Part shown: piece after piece, positions 25,387 to 33,315 of the stretch
How the letters are laid out: every line of letters starts with the position of its first letter
Numbering within the stretch: position 1 is the stretch's first letter
NCBI RefSeq assembly: GCF_000303155.1
Contig: NC_018719.1
Location: 310,001 to 374,000, forward strand
From: Candidatus Nitrososphaera gargensis Ga9.2
GTDB taxonomy: Archaea; Thermoproteota; Nitrososphaeria; Nitrososphaerales; Nitrososphaeraceae
Length of the DNA stretch: 64,000 nt
Reading direction: 5' to 3'
The notes under the pieces: generated by a model
What the model was told of the DNA's origin: nothing
Databases searched by the model: none
What the model saw: the letters and a program-made list of their open reading frames with translations, nothing else
Translations under genes and position numbers: made by a program

Positions 25387-26013
25387 ATGAGCTACGTCCC
25401 AGACGATATCTCTTCACTGCTGTCTGAGCCTATAGAGCACTACATCAATACAAACGTGGTAATTCTGGAAGGCGACAGGTTCACGGACGAAGCGCTGAGC
25501 CTGATGAAAGAAAAGGGCGTCAGGAGCGTCTTGGTGTCGCACGTTGGCGAAGTCGTAGGCATCGTTAGCAAGACCGACATCCTGTTCAAGGTCATGTCGC
25601 AGGGCAGGAACCCCGGCAAGGTCCGCCTCAGGGAGATAATGACAAGCCCTGTACTGGCAGTGAACCCGCACAATACCATGCAGGAAACACTGTCACTCAT
25701 GGACAAGCACGTCATAAGACAAGTGATCGTCAGCTCGCATTCGGCTGTCTTGGGCATGGTATCCCGCGACGACATTTTTGAAAAGATACACATGGCTACA
25801 ATGTCCACCGCGCATACCGCGATCAAGGGAACGCCTGTCTGCATCATCAATCCAAAGGCGATCGTCTACATGAAGGACATCACCACGGCTAAGCTGGTCT
25901 GCCCATACTGCGAGTCGCCCTTTGACACGAAAGAAGGGCTGTCAAGCCACATCGACAGGCTGCACTCTGGCTCGGGTGTGCTTGAAGGCGACGTCCGGCG
26001 AATGTTTGAATAG
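25387..26013 (+). CDS. CBS-pair protein with C-terminal C2H2 zinc finger
   Basis: The 208-residue protein has two CBS motifs, near residues 10-70 (VRSVLVSHVGEVVGIVSKTDIL) and 80-140 (IRQVIVSSHSAVLGMVSRDDIFE), forming a Bateman module that usually binds adenine nucleotides. The C-terminus adds a C2H2 finger (CPYCESPFDTKEGLSSHIDRLH). The fusion suggests an energy-state-controlled nucleic-acid or protein-binding factor. It follows the membrane-anchored winged-helix gene closely. Confidence 0.85.
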   Translation: MSYVPDDISSLLSEPIEHYINTNVVILEGDRFTDEALSLMKEKGVRSVLVSHVGEVVGIVSKTDILFKVMSQGRNPGKVRLREIMTSPVLAVNPHNTMQETLSLMDKHVIRQVIVSSHSAVLGMVSRDDIFEKIHMATMSTAHTAIKGTPVCIINPKAIVYMKDITTAKLVCPYCESPFDTKEGLSSHIDRLHSGSGVLEGDVRRMFE

Positions 26014-26049
26014 CTTATATTATGTACTGCGAAATTTCAGGTGGCAATA

Positions 26050-26141
26050 GCCGGGGTAGCTCAGCTTGGTTAGAGCGTACGACTCATAATCTCATGCAAT
26101 AAGAAATCGTAAGGTCGCGGGCTCAAATCCCGCCTCCGGCA
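26050..26141 (+). tRNA. tRNA-Met(CAT), elongator type, with intron
   Basis: The acceptor arms GCCGGGG and CTCCGGC, D-arm GCTC...GAGC, anticodon arm TACGA-CTCATAA-TCGTA and T-arm GCGGG-CTCAAAT-CCCGC fold fully. A 17-nt intron is placed at the canonical 37/38 position, after CTCATA. The anticodon is CAT. The G1-C72 pair at the acceptor end and the intron point to elongator Met, though CAT could also be tRNA-Ile2, which needs lysidine/agmatidine modification; this cannot be settled by eye. Confidence 0.88.
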
Positions 26142-26166
26142 CCTTCCTTCTTCTTCTCTATCACAC

Positions 26167-26331
26167 TCAATACGAATGGACTTCGGACTTGTGCTCGCGC
26201 AGGTATTTCTTTTTCTTGAACCGCTCGTTGCATTTTTCGCACTTGAATGGCTTTTCAAACTCTTCAAGAAACCTTCGCCTGCGCTCTTCAGGCGAATCAA
26301 TCACTGGTTTTTGGTTATCAATATTTATCAT
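26167..26331 (-). CDS. single C2H2 zinc-finger mini-protein
   Basis: ATG 26331 opens a 54-residue frame: an acidic/basic helix (SPEERRRRFLEEFEKPF) followed by one finger, CEKCNERFKKKKYLREHKSEVH. It lies between tRNA-Met and a zinc-ribbon gene on the same strand. Very basic around the finger, which suits nucleic-acid binding. Family of tiny archaeal C2H2 proteins; target unknown. Confidence 0.75.
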   Translation of the reverse strand: MINIDNQKPVIDSPEERRRRFLEEFEKPFKCEKCNERFKKKKYLREHKSEVHSY

Positions 26332-26413
26332 GATAATGGAATTCTACCTTTTTTGTTTATTTACTTTAAGTAAGATTTTACACTGGCAACCTATCAGGCC
26401 TAGATGCGCCATT

Positions 26414-26614
26414 TTAGGAGCCGTCGATGTTCTTTTTGCGCATCTTTTTGTAGTTGATGCTGCCGAGGTAAATGTCGGAAAAGCTGCTCGAGTCAGAGGG
26501 GCCCTCTTCCCTATCATATATTTCACGTTTTGCGCCGAGGCCCTTGCACCTGAAGCAGACTAGGCCCTCGTCATACATCGGCTCGCTGCAATGAACGCAG
26601 TTTCCCATTTCCAA
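26414..26614 (-). CDS. small zinc-ribbon protein
   Basis: The 66-residue product starts MEMGNCVHCSEPMYDEGLVCFRC with two CxxC knuckles, enough for one zinc ion, and ends in a polar helical tail (INYKKMRKKN). MEMG start chosen at 26614; MGN two codons on is equally possible. It lies 80 bp upstream of the C2H2 gene at 26331 on the same strand. Function unknown. Confidence 0.65.
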   Translation of the reverse strand: MEMGNCVHCSEPMYDEGLVCFRCKGLGAKREIYDREEGPSDSSSFSDIYLGSINYKKMRKKNIDGS

Positions 26615-26704
26615 TTGTTAGTTAGGTAGGTGATGCATTCTTAACCTCGTGTATGTAATGACGACAACAACAAGCGCTTATAACAGCGCGGCGCGCTAGG
26701 GAAA

Positions 26705-26845
26705 ATGTTGCCGAGAAAGACGATTTATGGCAGGTGCCCGAAGTGCAAGACAAAGAGCGAACTTGAAGTCATTTCCGGAACGCCGGGCAGGGAAAAATTC
26801 CGATGCAACCAGTGCTACCACAATTTTGGAATGGACGAGCTCTAA
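26705..26845 (+). CDS. 46-residue zinc-ribbon protein
   Basis: From ATG 26705 the frame reads MLPRKTIYGRCPKCKTKSEL, then KFRCNQCYHNFGMDEL: a four-Cys ribbon with the knuckles 19 residues apart. The start is preceded by an AT-poor stretch (gcggcgcgctaggga) rather than a clear TATA box. It lies just upstream of tRNA-Phe. It resembles TFIIS/transposase-type ribbons; no specific role can be given. Confidence 0.7.
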   Translation: MLPRKTIYGRCPKCKTKSELEVISGTPGREKFRCNQCYHNFGMDEL

Positions 26846-26888
26846 CCCAGACACGATTATATATGAATTGCAAAACAGTCTTGACAGT

Positions 26889-26978
26889 GCCGTCGTAGCT
26901 CAGCCTGGGAGAGCACTCGACCTTTTTGGGGTGAAGCTGAAGACCGAGCTGTCGTGAGCTCAAATCTCACCGACGGCA
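26889..26978 (+). tRNA. tRNA-Phe(GAA) with a non-canonical intron
   Basis: Acceptor arms GCCGTCG and CGACGGC, D-arm GCTC...GAGC and T-arm GTGAG-CTCAAAT-CTCAC are clear. The anticodon loop CTGAAGA and 3' stem CCGAG (26944-26948) require a 5' stem CTCGG, which forms only if the 16 nt at 26920-26935 are removed: CTCG | intron | G CTGAAGA CCGAG. This puts the intron at position 30/31, inside the anticodon stem, not at the usual 37/38. Acceptor and D-arm match archaeal tRNA-Phe. Confidence 0.85.
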
Positions 26979-26989
26979 CTATCATATTA

Positions 26990-28345
26990 TTATGCTTTTA
27001 CAACATTTCTGACCATCTTGGCTACGCTGTCAATGATCTTGCCAGACGCAGCAAGGTGATTCTTGGCTTCAAATATTGCCTCTAGCTCCTGCTTTGACAG
27101 GTGTTTTGAAATGCTTTTGTCATTTGAAGCTGCGTCAAAAAGGTGGTCGCCAGACTCTAGCGCGGCAAAGGCGACTCGCTGTATATCGCGGTAGGCTTCA
27201 AAGCGGGCAACACCCTTCTTTACCAGTGCCTCAAGCACAAACTCGGCGTATATCTGCCCCTTTGTCATTTCTATGTTTGATGAGATTTTTTCAACATTCA
27301 CCTTCAGCTCTGAAACGACCTTGGTCATCGCATTGAGCATTTCATCCAATAGTATCGCAGCCATGGGCAGAGTAAAGCGTTCGTTTGCCGAGTTTGAAAG
27401 ATCGCGCTCATGCCACAGCGCAACATTTTCCATAGACACGCTGACAAGCGCGCGCAGCATTTTTGCCAGTGAAGATACGCGCTCGCTCTTTATCGGGTTG
27501 CGTTTGACTGGCACTGCACTGCTTCCCATCTGGCCCTTGCGGAAGGGCTCGGCCACCTCGCCTATCTCGGTGCGCTGGAGGTTCCTGATCTCTATTGCTA
27601 TTTTATCAAGTGTAGAGCCAATGAGCGCGATGCAAAACTGCATCTCTGCAAAGCGCTCGCGGGGCACCACCTGCGTGGCTGCATCTACGGGATATAGATC
27701 CAGATTTTGCGCGACTATCTTTTGCACTTCAAGCGCCCTGTCGCCCATGAGTGAGCCGGTGCCGACCACACCCAGCGTCTTGCACAGCAAAAAGCGCTTG
27801 CTGCCTTGCTGTATGCGCTCGACGTGCTTTGCCATCTCTGCAGCCCACACTGCAAACTTTAACCCAAACGAAATGATGCTGGCGTGCTGTCCGTGCGTTC
27901 TGCCAACCGCCGGCATCGCCTTGAACTCAACTGCCCTGTCTGATAGCAGCAGAGCCAGCTTGGCCACTTTGGACTCGATTATAGAGAATGCGTCGCGCAT
28001 CTGCATGCAGGTCGATGTGTCGACAACATCGTTGCTCGTCAGCCCGTAGTGTATCCATGGCTTGGCTTTTGCAGAAACCTGCTCGCTTAGTGCTTCTACC
28101 ATGGCGGCAGTGTCGTGCTCCGATACCGATTCCAGCTCGCTGACCCGTGCAAGCGTGACTTTGCTCGAGCGTGCTCCTTTTGCAATTTCTCTGGCTGCTT
28201 CTGCCGGGATCATGCCTATCTGGGCCTGCGCCTGCGCAACGGCTGCCTCAAAGTCCAGCTGGTATTGAAGTCGCTTCTCGTCCTCGAAAATCTCGCGCAT
28301 CTCCTTGCTACCATAGCGTCCCGAGTCTATTGGCAGGATTGGCAT
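26990..28345 (-). CDS. purB: adenylosuccinate lyase
   Basis: The enzyme splits SAICAR and adenylosuccinate in purine synthesis. It has the superfamily signature GQMGSSAVPVKRNPIKSE with the mobile catalytic Ser, HGQHASIISFGLKFA with a catalytic His region, and HYGLTSNDVVDTS. I place the start at ATG 28345 (MPILPIDSGRYGSKEM); the frame is open a further 19 codons to 28402, but that part is not family-like. Length about 451 residues, normal for archaea. A perfect 14-bp inverted repeat lies about 60-90 bp upstream of this start. Confidence 0.95.
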   Translation of the reverse strand: MPILPIDSGRYGSKEMREIFEDEKRLQYQLDFEAAVAQAQAQIGMIPAEAAREIAKGARSSKVTLARVSELESVSEHDTAAMVEALSEQVSAKAKPWIHYGLTSNDVVDTSTCMQMRDAFSIIESKVAKLALLLSDRAVEFKAMPAVGRTHGQHASIISFGLKFAVWAAEMAKHVERIQQGSKRFLLCKTLGVVGTGSLMGDRALEVQKIVAQNLDLYPVDAATQVVPRERFAEMQFCIALIGSTLDKIAIEIRNLQRTEIGEVAEPFRKGQMGSSAVPVKRNPIKSERVSSLAKMLRALVSVSMENVALWHERDLSNSANERFTLPMAAILLDEMLNAMTKVVSELKVNVEKISSNIEMTKGQIYAEFVLEALVKKGVARFEAYRDIQRVAFAALESGDHLFDAASNDKSISKHLSKQELEAIFEAKNHLAASGKIIDSVAKMVRNVVKA

Positions 28346-28407
28346 CTCTATGGTATAGAGCGGTAAAGTGCTGAAAATAAATCTTGTTAGCGCATATCTC
28401 ACACGTA

Positions 28408-28438
28408 TAGAAAAATATCTGTTCCAGATATTTTTCTA
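28408..28438. promoter_or_regulatory. perfect 14-bp inverted repeat upstream of purB
   Basis: TAGAAAAATATCTG (28408-28421) and its exact complement CAGATATTTTTCTA (28425-28438) are separated by three bases. It lies upstream of purB (minus) and 190 bp before rtcB (plus). It could be an operator, or a hairpin terminator-like element; neither strand has an upstream gene ending here, so the operator reading is preferred. Confidence 0.4.
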
Positions 28439-28623
28439 GCCCCACTATGTCGGAAATGCCATGAATATGCCCACGACTACCTGACGCCTATCATATTTGC
28501 AAGGGGATAAACTGACTAGCCGGCTGCCAGCTTCTACAAGCACGATGCCAGCGACAGGTTCGCAGACTGCTACGACGCCAAGCAAGGCTTATAATTACTT
28601 TAGAGAACATAGCAGCAACAGAA

Positions 28624-30099
28624 TTGAGCGAGCTTGTCACAAGGAGCGGCAACCACCGGGTCAGGAAGGTAAGCGATCTAGAGTACCGCATCGACCCAAA
28701 CCCTGACAGGGGCATGAAGGTCCCAGTCACGATCTATGCAAACGACTTGTTGATATCAAAAATGGTAACTGACAGGACAATCGACCAGGCGGCAAACGTC
28801 GCAACGCTGCCCGGCGTTAAAAAGCATGTAGTCGTGCTGCCAGACGGCCACGAAGGCTACGGCTTTCCTGTAGGCGGGGTGGCCGCGACTGACATCGAGG
28901 AAGGAGTCATAAGCCCCGGCGGCGTAGGCTATGACATCAACTGCGGCGTCAGGCTTGTCAGGACCAACCTGACAGAAAGCGATCTCCGGCCGCGGCTAAA
29001 AGATCTCGTTAACGAGCTTTTCAAGTCAATCCCCTCCGGTGTGGGGAGCGAAGGCGCAGTCCGCCTGACGAAAGCCGAGCTGGACGAGCTTCTAGTTGAA
29101 GGCGTAAGATGGGCTGTCCGGCATGGCTACGGGACAGAGGACGATGCCGAGGTATGCGAAGAGAGCGGCATGATGGCCGGCGCAGATCCTGCAAGCGTTT
29201 CAGACACTGCAAGAAAGAGGGGAGCGCCCCAGTTAGGGTCCCTGGGCTCTGGCAACCACTTTCTCGAAGTGCAAAAGGTGGACAAGATCTTCGACGAGCG
29301 AGCGGCCAAGGCGATGGGACTTGATCAAGTTGGACAGCTGACCGTGCTCATACACTGCGGCTCGCGCGGCTTTGGACACCAGATATGCACAGATTACCTG
29401 CGCGTTTCTGAATCTGCACTGCGCAAATACGGACTGACCCTTGCAGACAGGGAGCTAGCGTGCGTCCCAAACAACTCGAAAGAGGGCGAGGACTACCGCA
29501 AAGCAATGTACTCTGCTCTTAACTTTGCGTGGGCAAACAGGCAAATGATCACCCACTGGACCCGTAAGACATTCGAGCGCGTCTTTAAAGCCGGCGAGGG
29601 CGGCCTTGACATGGATCTCGTTTACGATGTTGCCCACAACATCGCCAAGGTAGAGCGCTACAAGGTGGACGGCGAAGGCACCCGAGACGTGGTGGTGCAT
29701 AGAAAAGGCGCGACAAGGGCGTTCCCTGCAGGCATGGAGCAGGTGCCGGGCAAATACCGAGGAATAGGCCAGCCTGTTATAATCCCCGGCTCGATGGGAA
29801 CCGCCAGCTGGATCTTGCTTGGAAACAAAAAGTCGCTTGACCTTAGCTTTGGCTCTACCGCGCACGGAGCCGGCAGGACTATGTCAAGGTCTGCGGCAAA
29901 GCGCAGCTACACTGCAGAAGGAGTAAAGAGCGGGCTAGAATCAAAGGGCATCTATGTCAAGGCGCTGACAAGGGAAGGTGTGGTCGAAGAGACGCCCGAT
30001 GCGTACAAGGACGTTGACGCTGTCGCCAACGTATCGCACTCGCTTGGCATAGCTACCAAGGTCGTGAGGCTCGTGCCGATAGGAGTGATAAAGGGCTAA
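28624..30099 (+). CDS. rtcB: tRNA-splicing ligase RtcB
   Basis: The 491-residue enzyme joins 2',3'-cyclic phosphate or 3'-phosphate and 5'-OH RNA ends using GTP and Mn2+. Key features are present: PDGHEGYGFPVGGVAA, GGVGYDINCGVRLV with the metal-binding Cys, LGSGNHFLEV, HCGSRGFGHQ, the guanylylated His region HGAGRTMSRSAAK, and VANVSHSLGIATKVVRLVPIGVIKG at the end. Two intron-bearing tRNA genes lie 2 kb upstream, whose exons it would ligate. The stop overlaps the next start by one base. Confidence 0.97.
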   Translation: MSELVTRSGNHRVRKVSDLEYRIDPNPDRGMKVPVTIYANDLLISKMVTDRTIDQAANVATLPGVKKHVVVLPDGHEGYGFPVGGVAATDIEEGVISPGGVGYDINCGVRLVRTNLTESDLRPRLKDLVNELFKSIPSGVGSEGAVRLTKAELDELLVEGVRWAVRHGYGTEDDAEVCEESGMMAGADPASVSDTARKRGAPQLGSLGSGNHFLEVQKVDKIFDERAAKAMGLDQVGQLTVLIHCGSRGFGHQICTDYLRVSESALRKYGLTLADRELACVPNNSKEGEDYRKAMYSALNFAWANRQMITHWTRKTFERVFKAGEGGLDMDLVYDVAHNIAKVERYKVDGEGTRDVVVHRKGATRAFPAGMEQVPGKYRGIGQPVIIPGSMGTASWILLGNKKSLDLSFGSTAHGAGRTMSRSAAKRSYTAEGVKSGLESKGIYVKALTREGVVEETPDAYKDVDAVANVSHSLGIATKVVRLVPIGVIKG

Positions 30100-30506
30100 T
30101 GTCTGCCGCTGAAGAAGATCCTGACATCGAGATGATCAAGGCGCGCAAGCTCAAAGAGCTGCGTGAAAAAGCCGCGGCGCTTGAGAAGTCAAAATCAACT
30201 GTCGGCCAGCCAAAGAAAAAGAAGTCTGCCCGCGAAGTGGTGTCTGGCTACCTGTACGACAGGGGCGATGAAGTGCTCGATTTGGCATACGCGCAGTACC
30301 CCGCGCAGACAGAGGCGATAGTTACAAGAATCGCAGAGCTCATGCTGTCAGGCGAAATAACAAGCAAGATATCTGGTGGCGAGCTCTTGGCGCTTTTCAG
30401 GTCAGTAGGTCTGAACGTGAGGGTCAACACTACCATCAGAGTTGAGGACAAGGGCAAGCTCATCTCGTTCTCTGACAAGCTAAAGCAGCAGAATGATGAT
30501 GATTGA
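30099..30506 (+). CDS. PDCD5-family DNA-binding protein
   Basis: The 135-residue protein has the PDCD5/TFAR19 layout: a charged N-terminal helix DPDIEMIKARKLKELREKAAALEK, a three-helix core (VLDLAYAQYPAQTEAIVTRIAELMLSGEI), and ITSKISGGELLALFRSVG. The family binds DNA in archaea and is linked to apoptosis in eukaryotes; the archaeal role is not established. It is translationally coupled to rtcB (TAATG). Confidence 0.85.
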   Translation: MSAAEEDPDIEMIKARKLKELREKAAALEKSKSTVGQPKKKKSAREVVSGYLYDRGDEVLDLAYAQYPAQTEAIVTRIAELMLSGEITSKISGGELLALFRSVGLNVRVNTTIRVEDKGKLISFSDKLKQQNDDD

Positions 30507-30509
30507 AAT

Positions 30510-30848
30510 TTGGCAGTAATAGGCACCTTTATTATAGATTTTCAAACAACCGAGTTTGAGCCGGACGGCAAGATAGCTGTCGACCTTTTGTCAGGCTGGC
30601 AGAAAACAATCCAGCTGGAAAACGCGTTTGCGCTTGACCCCCCAGTCCAGAGCGCAGGCTGGTCGTTTGCCAAGATGTTTCTCGCCGGCCAGTTCGTGGA
30701 AAAGATATACACAGCGTACGCCTACGATATCAACGCCTCAAAGGGTAAGAAGTTCGAGGACAAGTTCATTGCGTGGCTGCAAAAAGAACTGAAAAACAGG
30801 GGCTGCGGCGCCCAGATAAAAATGGCGCCGGAAATGAAATCATTTTAG
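30510..30848 (+). CDS. conserved small soluble protein of the rtcB operon
   Basis: The 112-residue protein begins AVIGTFIIDFQTTEFEPDG, contains LDPPVQSAGWSFAKMFLAGQFVEKIY and ends with a helical segment (FEDKFIAWLQKELKNRGCG). Start TTG 30510, 3 bp after the PDCD5 stop, so it is the third gene of a tight operon. No family recognised; no membrane or metal motif. Expression with RNA ligase and PDCD5 is the only functional hint. Confidence 0.65.
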   Translation: MAVIGTFIIDFQTTEFEPDGKIAVDLLSGWQKTIQLENAFALDPPVQSAGWSFAKMFLAGQFVEKIYTAYAYDINASKGKKFEDKFIAWLQKELKNRGCGAQIKMAPEMKSF

Positions 30849-30875
30849 AATTTTCGATTGTTAAAGATACTTCTA

Positions 30876-31714
30876 TCAATCCTTTCTAGCAAGAACAAAC
30901 CGGGACTTGAGGGGAAACGATATTCTGCCGCTATCTTGACTGACAAAAGGAGATAATTCTCGTTCAGCGTTGTTGAACAATTTCTTGTATTCAATCTCGC
31001 TGACCCTGGAAAATAGCTGGCCAACATCGATCCTCATGTAAATGCAAGGATAAACTCTTGGACTGATGAGAATGATGTTGTCTTAGTCACACCTCCTTCA
31101 TCACAATCTCGCCAAATCCGCTGGTTTTGACAAGGGAAAACAGTTCTGAAGGATCTGAAAGCAAATATGGCATGCGCACTATCATTGCCACTTCCTGACC
31201 AAATCCGTGCTGCAACAACTGCCCCAATATATCAAAACTGGGACTATCTTTGATCGACGCCCACACATTCATGCCAATCTGCCGCCACTGTTGCCAACTC
31301 TATTATTATCTGCACTAACAAGCACACGGTTCATTTCCTTTAGTGTCTGAAGCCTACGGGAAAGAACTGCAATCCCTGTTGGCACATTACTAGAATAAAG
31401 GACTCATCATCAGGGAATGGTAGCGAAATAGCAGACCCCTCTATCCATTCTATACTTTTTCTAGAGTAAGAATGGCGTGCCATTCTAAGCATCGAAGGAT
31501 TGACATGGATCCCTACAACAACTCTTCTCACAATAATATTATGACTGTCTGCGACAAGGTATGATAAAATGCCTGTTCCACAGGCTACATCGAGTATGCT
31601 GCCACTGGTTTGTTCAAGGTTCGATAGTTGTATCAAGTCTCTAGCAAAGGGCTCAAAGAATGTAGGAACCAAATGGCGTTCATAGGCTTCGGGCGCGTTT
31701 CCTTCGCGCCATAT
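30876..31714 (-). pseudogene. SAM-dependent methyltransferase, decayed
   Basis: The remnants read, in several frames, IWREGNAPEAYERHLVPTFF, ILDVACGTGILSYLVAD (SAM-binding motif I), GSAISLPFPDDESFILVMCQQGLQFF, then RLQTLKEMNRVL, then MNVWASIKDSPSFDILGQLL and finally EIEYKKLFNNAERELSPF to the stop at 30876. This is a type 11 methyltransferase of about 270 residues broken by at least three frameshifts, with the N-terminal start lost behind a stop at 31715. It separates the rtcB operon from rps11. Confidence 0.75.
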
Positions 31715-31930
31715 CTAGTCCAAATAGAATCGTTATTGCCAAAGATCGTCTATTCTTTCTTCATCTTTCATTTCTGGCTGCAATGCTAATGGGCAGCCAG
31801 ATTTAATAAAACTTGAATAAACGTCTGGAAATAAAGGAAAACTCGGTGTATGCTGCAGGATAGGATTTGGGACGTATGATCGCCGTCCCATATTATTGTC
31901 CGTTTCTAGATCAAGGAATTGAAAATTGAT

Positions 31931-32341
31931 CTAGACTCTGCGTCCCCTTCTGCCGCCCGGTTTTCTTGTAGTGTCGTGTGGTATCGGAGTCACGTCGTCA
32001 ATCCTGCCGATGCGGAAGCCCGCCCTTGCAAGTGCCCTGATGGCTGCCTGCGCGCCTGGGCCGGGGATTCTCGGGCCCACGCCACCAACGGCTCTTACTC
32101 GGATGTGGAGCGCATTGATGCCCTTTGCCTTGGCAACTTCGGCTGCCGCAACAGCCGACTTCATGGCCGCATAAGGCGATGATTCATACCTGTCAGCGGT
32201 AACGTGGCGCCCGCCGGAGCTGAATGAAATCGTTTCGCTCCCGCTCAGGTCGGTGATGTGGACAAGCGTATTATTGTAACTGCTAAAGATGTGGGCTACT
32301 CCCCACTTTGTCTGGGTAATCTCGTCGGTAGTTTCAGACAT
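31931..32341 (-). CDS. rps11: ribosomal protein S11 (uS11)
   Basis: The 136-residue protein has the archaeal uS11 features: [65 protein letters not shown] and the basic C-terminus [12 protein letters not shown]. It binds the platform region of 16S rRNA. The usual neighbours (S4, S13, rpoD) are not adjacent; it lies next to thiL instead. Confidence 0.98.
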   Translation of the reverse strand: MSETTDEITQTKWGVAHIFSSYNNTLVHITDLSGSETISFSSGGRHVTADRYESSPYAAMKSAVAAAEVAKAKGINALHIRVRAVGGVGPRIPGPGAQAAIRALARAGFRIGRIDDVTPIPHDTTRKPGGRRGRRV

Positions 32342-32376
32342 GCACTTACATTCGCCCCTTTAGAGGGTTAAAAACG

Positions 32377-33315
32377 TTATCGCATGCGAAAGTGCACATA
32401 GCCTCTGTTCTCAAGTAACCTCTTTCCGACAAAGACGTCGCCGGCCCCTCTTTGGACCCTGCCTATGACATGCAGGGCAGTTCCTGCTTTCCTTGCGGCG
32501 GCCATCGCCTGCTTTAGCTTCGATCTCGGGATCGTCGCCACGATCTCGTACTCTTCGCCCCCGTGAAACACCAGCTCGTGCGCATCAAGACCGTTTTCTT
32601 GAGCAAACTTCTCCACCCCTTCTGCGGCCGGCACATTTTCAATTGCAATGTTGACTCTGCTCTGGCTTGCCAGCTCGTAGAGCGATATAGCAAGGCCATC
32701 GCTTGAATCAATAGATGATGAAAAATATTTTGCCAATGCCAGACCAAAGCGCTGCCTGGGCTTTGGCACAAGCACAGACTCGGCCGCCTGCTTTTTGAAT
32801 GCCCCTGTGGCCACTGTGTTCTGCATCAGGATTGCAAGGCCGGCGGGCGGCAGGCCAAACATGCCGGATACTACCACAAAGTCGCCCGGTCCAGCTCCCT
32901 TCCTTGTCGGGATCTTGCCGCTGCTGGCAAAGCCTACCATGCTGCAGTCAATGACAAGCTCGTTAGCCTTGTTTGTGTCGCCGCCCACTATCTTGACTCC
33001 AAATTCCTTTGAAGCAATTGCAAAGCCTTCCGCAAGCCCCTCGACGTACGGCCGGGTGCGGTTCTCTGGCAAGCCAAGCGATATCATTGCTGCATGTGGC
33101 CTGACGCCCTTGGCAGCAAGGTCGCTGACGCATGAGACAATACTCTTTCTGGCAATCTGCCATGCCTCCATGCTATCTGGCACGTCGGTGCTTGCGACCA
33201 GCATGTCTGTTTTGAAAACGACACCCTTGCCAAGCAGCACGACATCGTCAAGGTCGGCTATGCCAAGCTTGTCCGCAAAGATCCTGATGATCTCTTTTTC
33301 ATCTAACTTGGTCAT
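32377..33315 (-). CDS. thiL: thiamine-monophosphate kinase
   Basis: The protein has the PurM/ThiL fold: MTKLDEKEIIRIFADKLG, VVLLGKGVVFKTDMLV, SCVSDLAAKGVRPHAAMISLG, KIVGGDTNKANELVIDCSMVG, SSIDSSDGLAISLYELA and VFHGGEEYEIVATIP. ThiL makes thiamine diphosphate from the monophosphate. I choose ATG 33315: the frame is open to 33438, but that part overlaps the upstream mutase gene and lacks family features. The 17-base overlap with the mutase 3' end indicates an operon. Confidence 0.92.
   Translation of the reverse strand: MTKLDEKEIIRIFADKLGIADLDDVVLLGKGVVFKTDMLVASTDVPDSMEAWQIARKSIVSCVSDLAAKGVRPHAAMISLGLPENRTRPYVEGLAEGFAIASKEFGVKIVGGDTNKANELVIDCSMVGFASSGKIPTRKGAGPGDFVVVSGMFGLPPAGLAILMQNTVATGAFKKQAAESVLVPKPRQRFGLALAKYFSSSIDSSDGLAISLYELASQSRVNIAIENVPAAEGVEKFAQENGLDAHELVFHGGEEYEIVATIPRSKLKQAMAAARKAGTALHVIGRVQRGAGDVFVGKRLLENRGYVHFRMR

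Noticed and set aside
26769-26963. Minus-strand frame across tRNA-Phe
   Set aside because: Shadow of the tRNA and of the zinc-ribbon gene at 26705.
27273-28049. 258-residue plus-strand frame inside purB
   Set aside because: Reverse-strand shadow of purB; no recognisable protein pattern.
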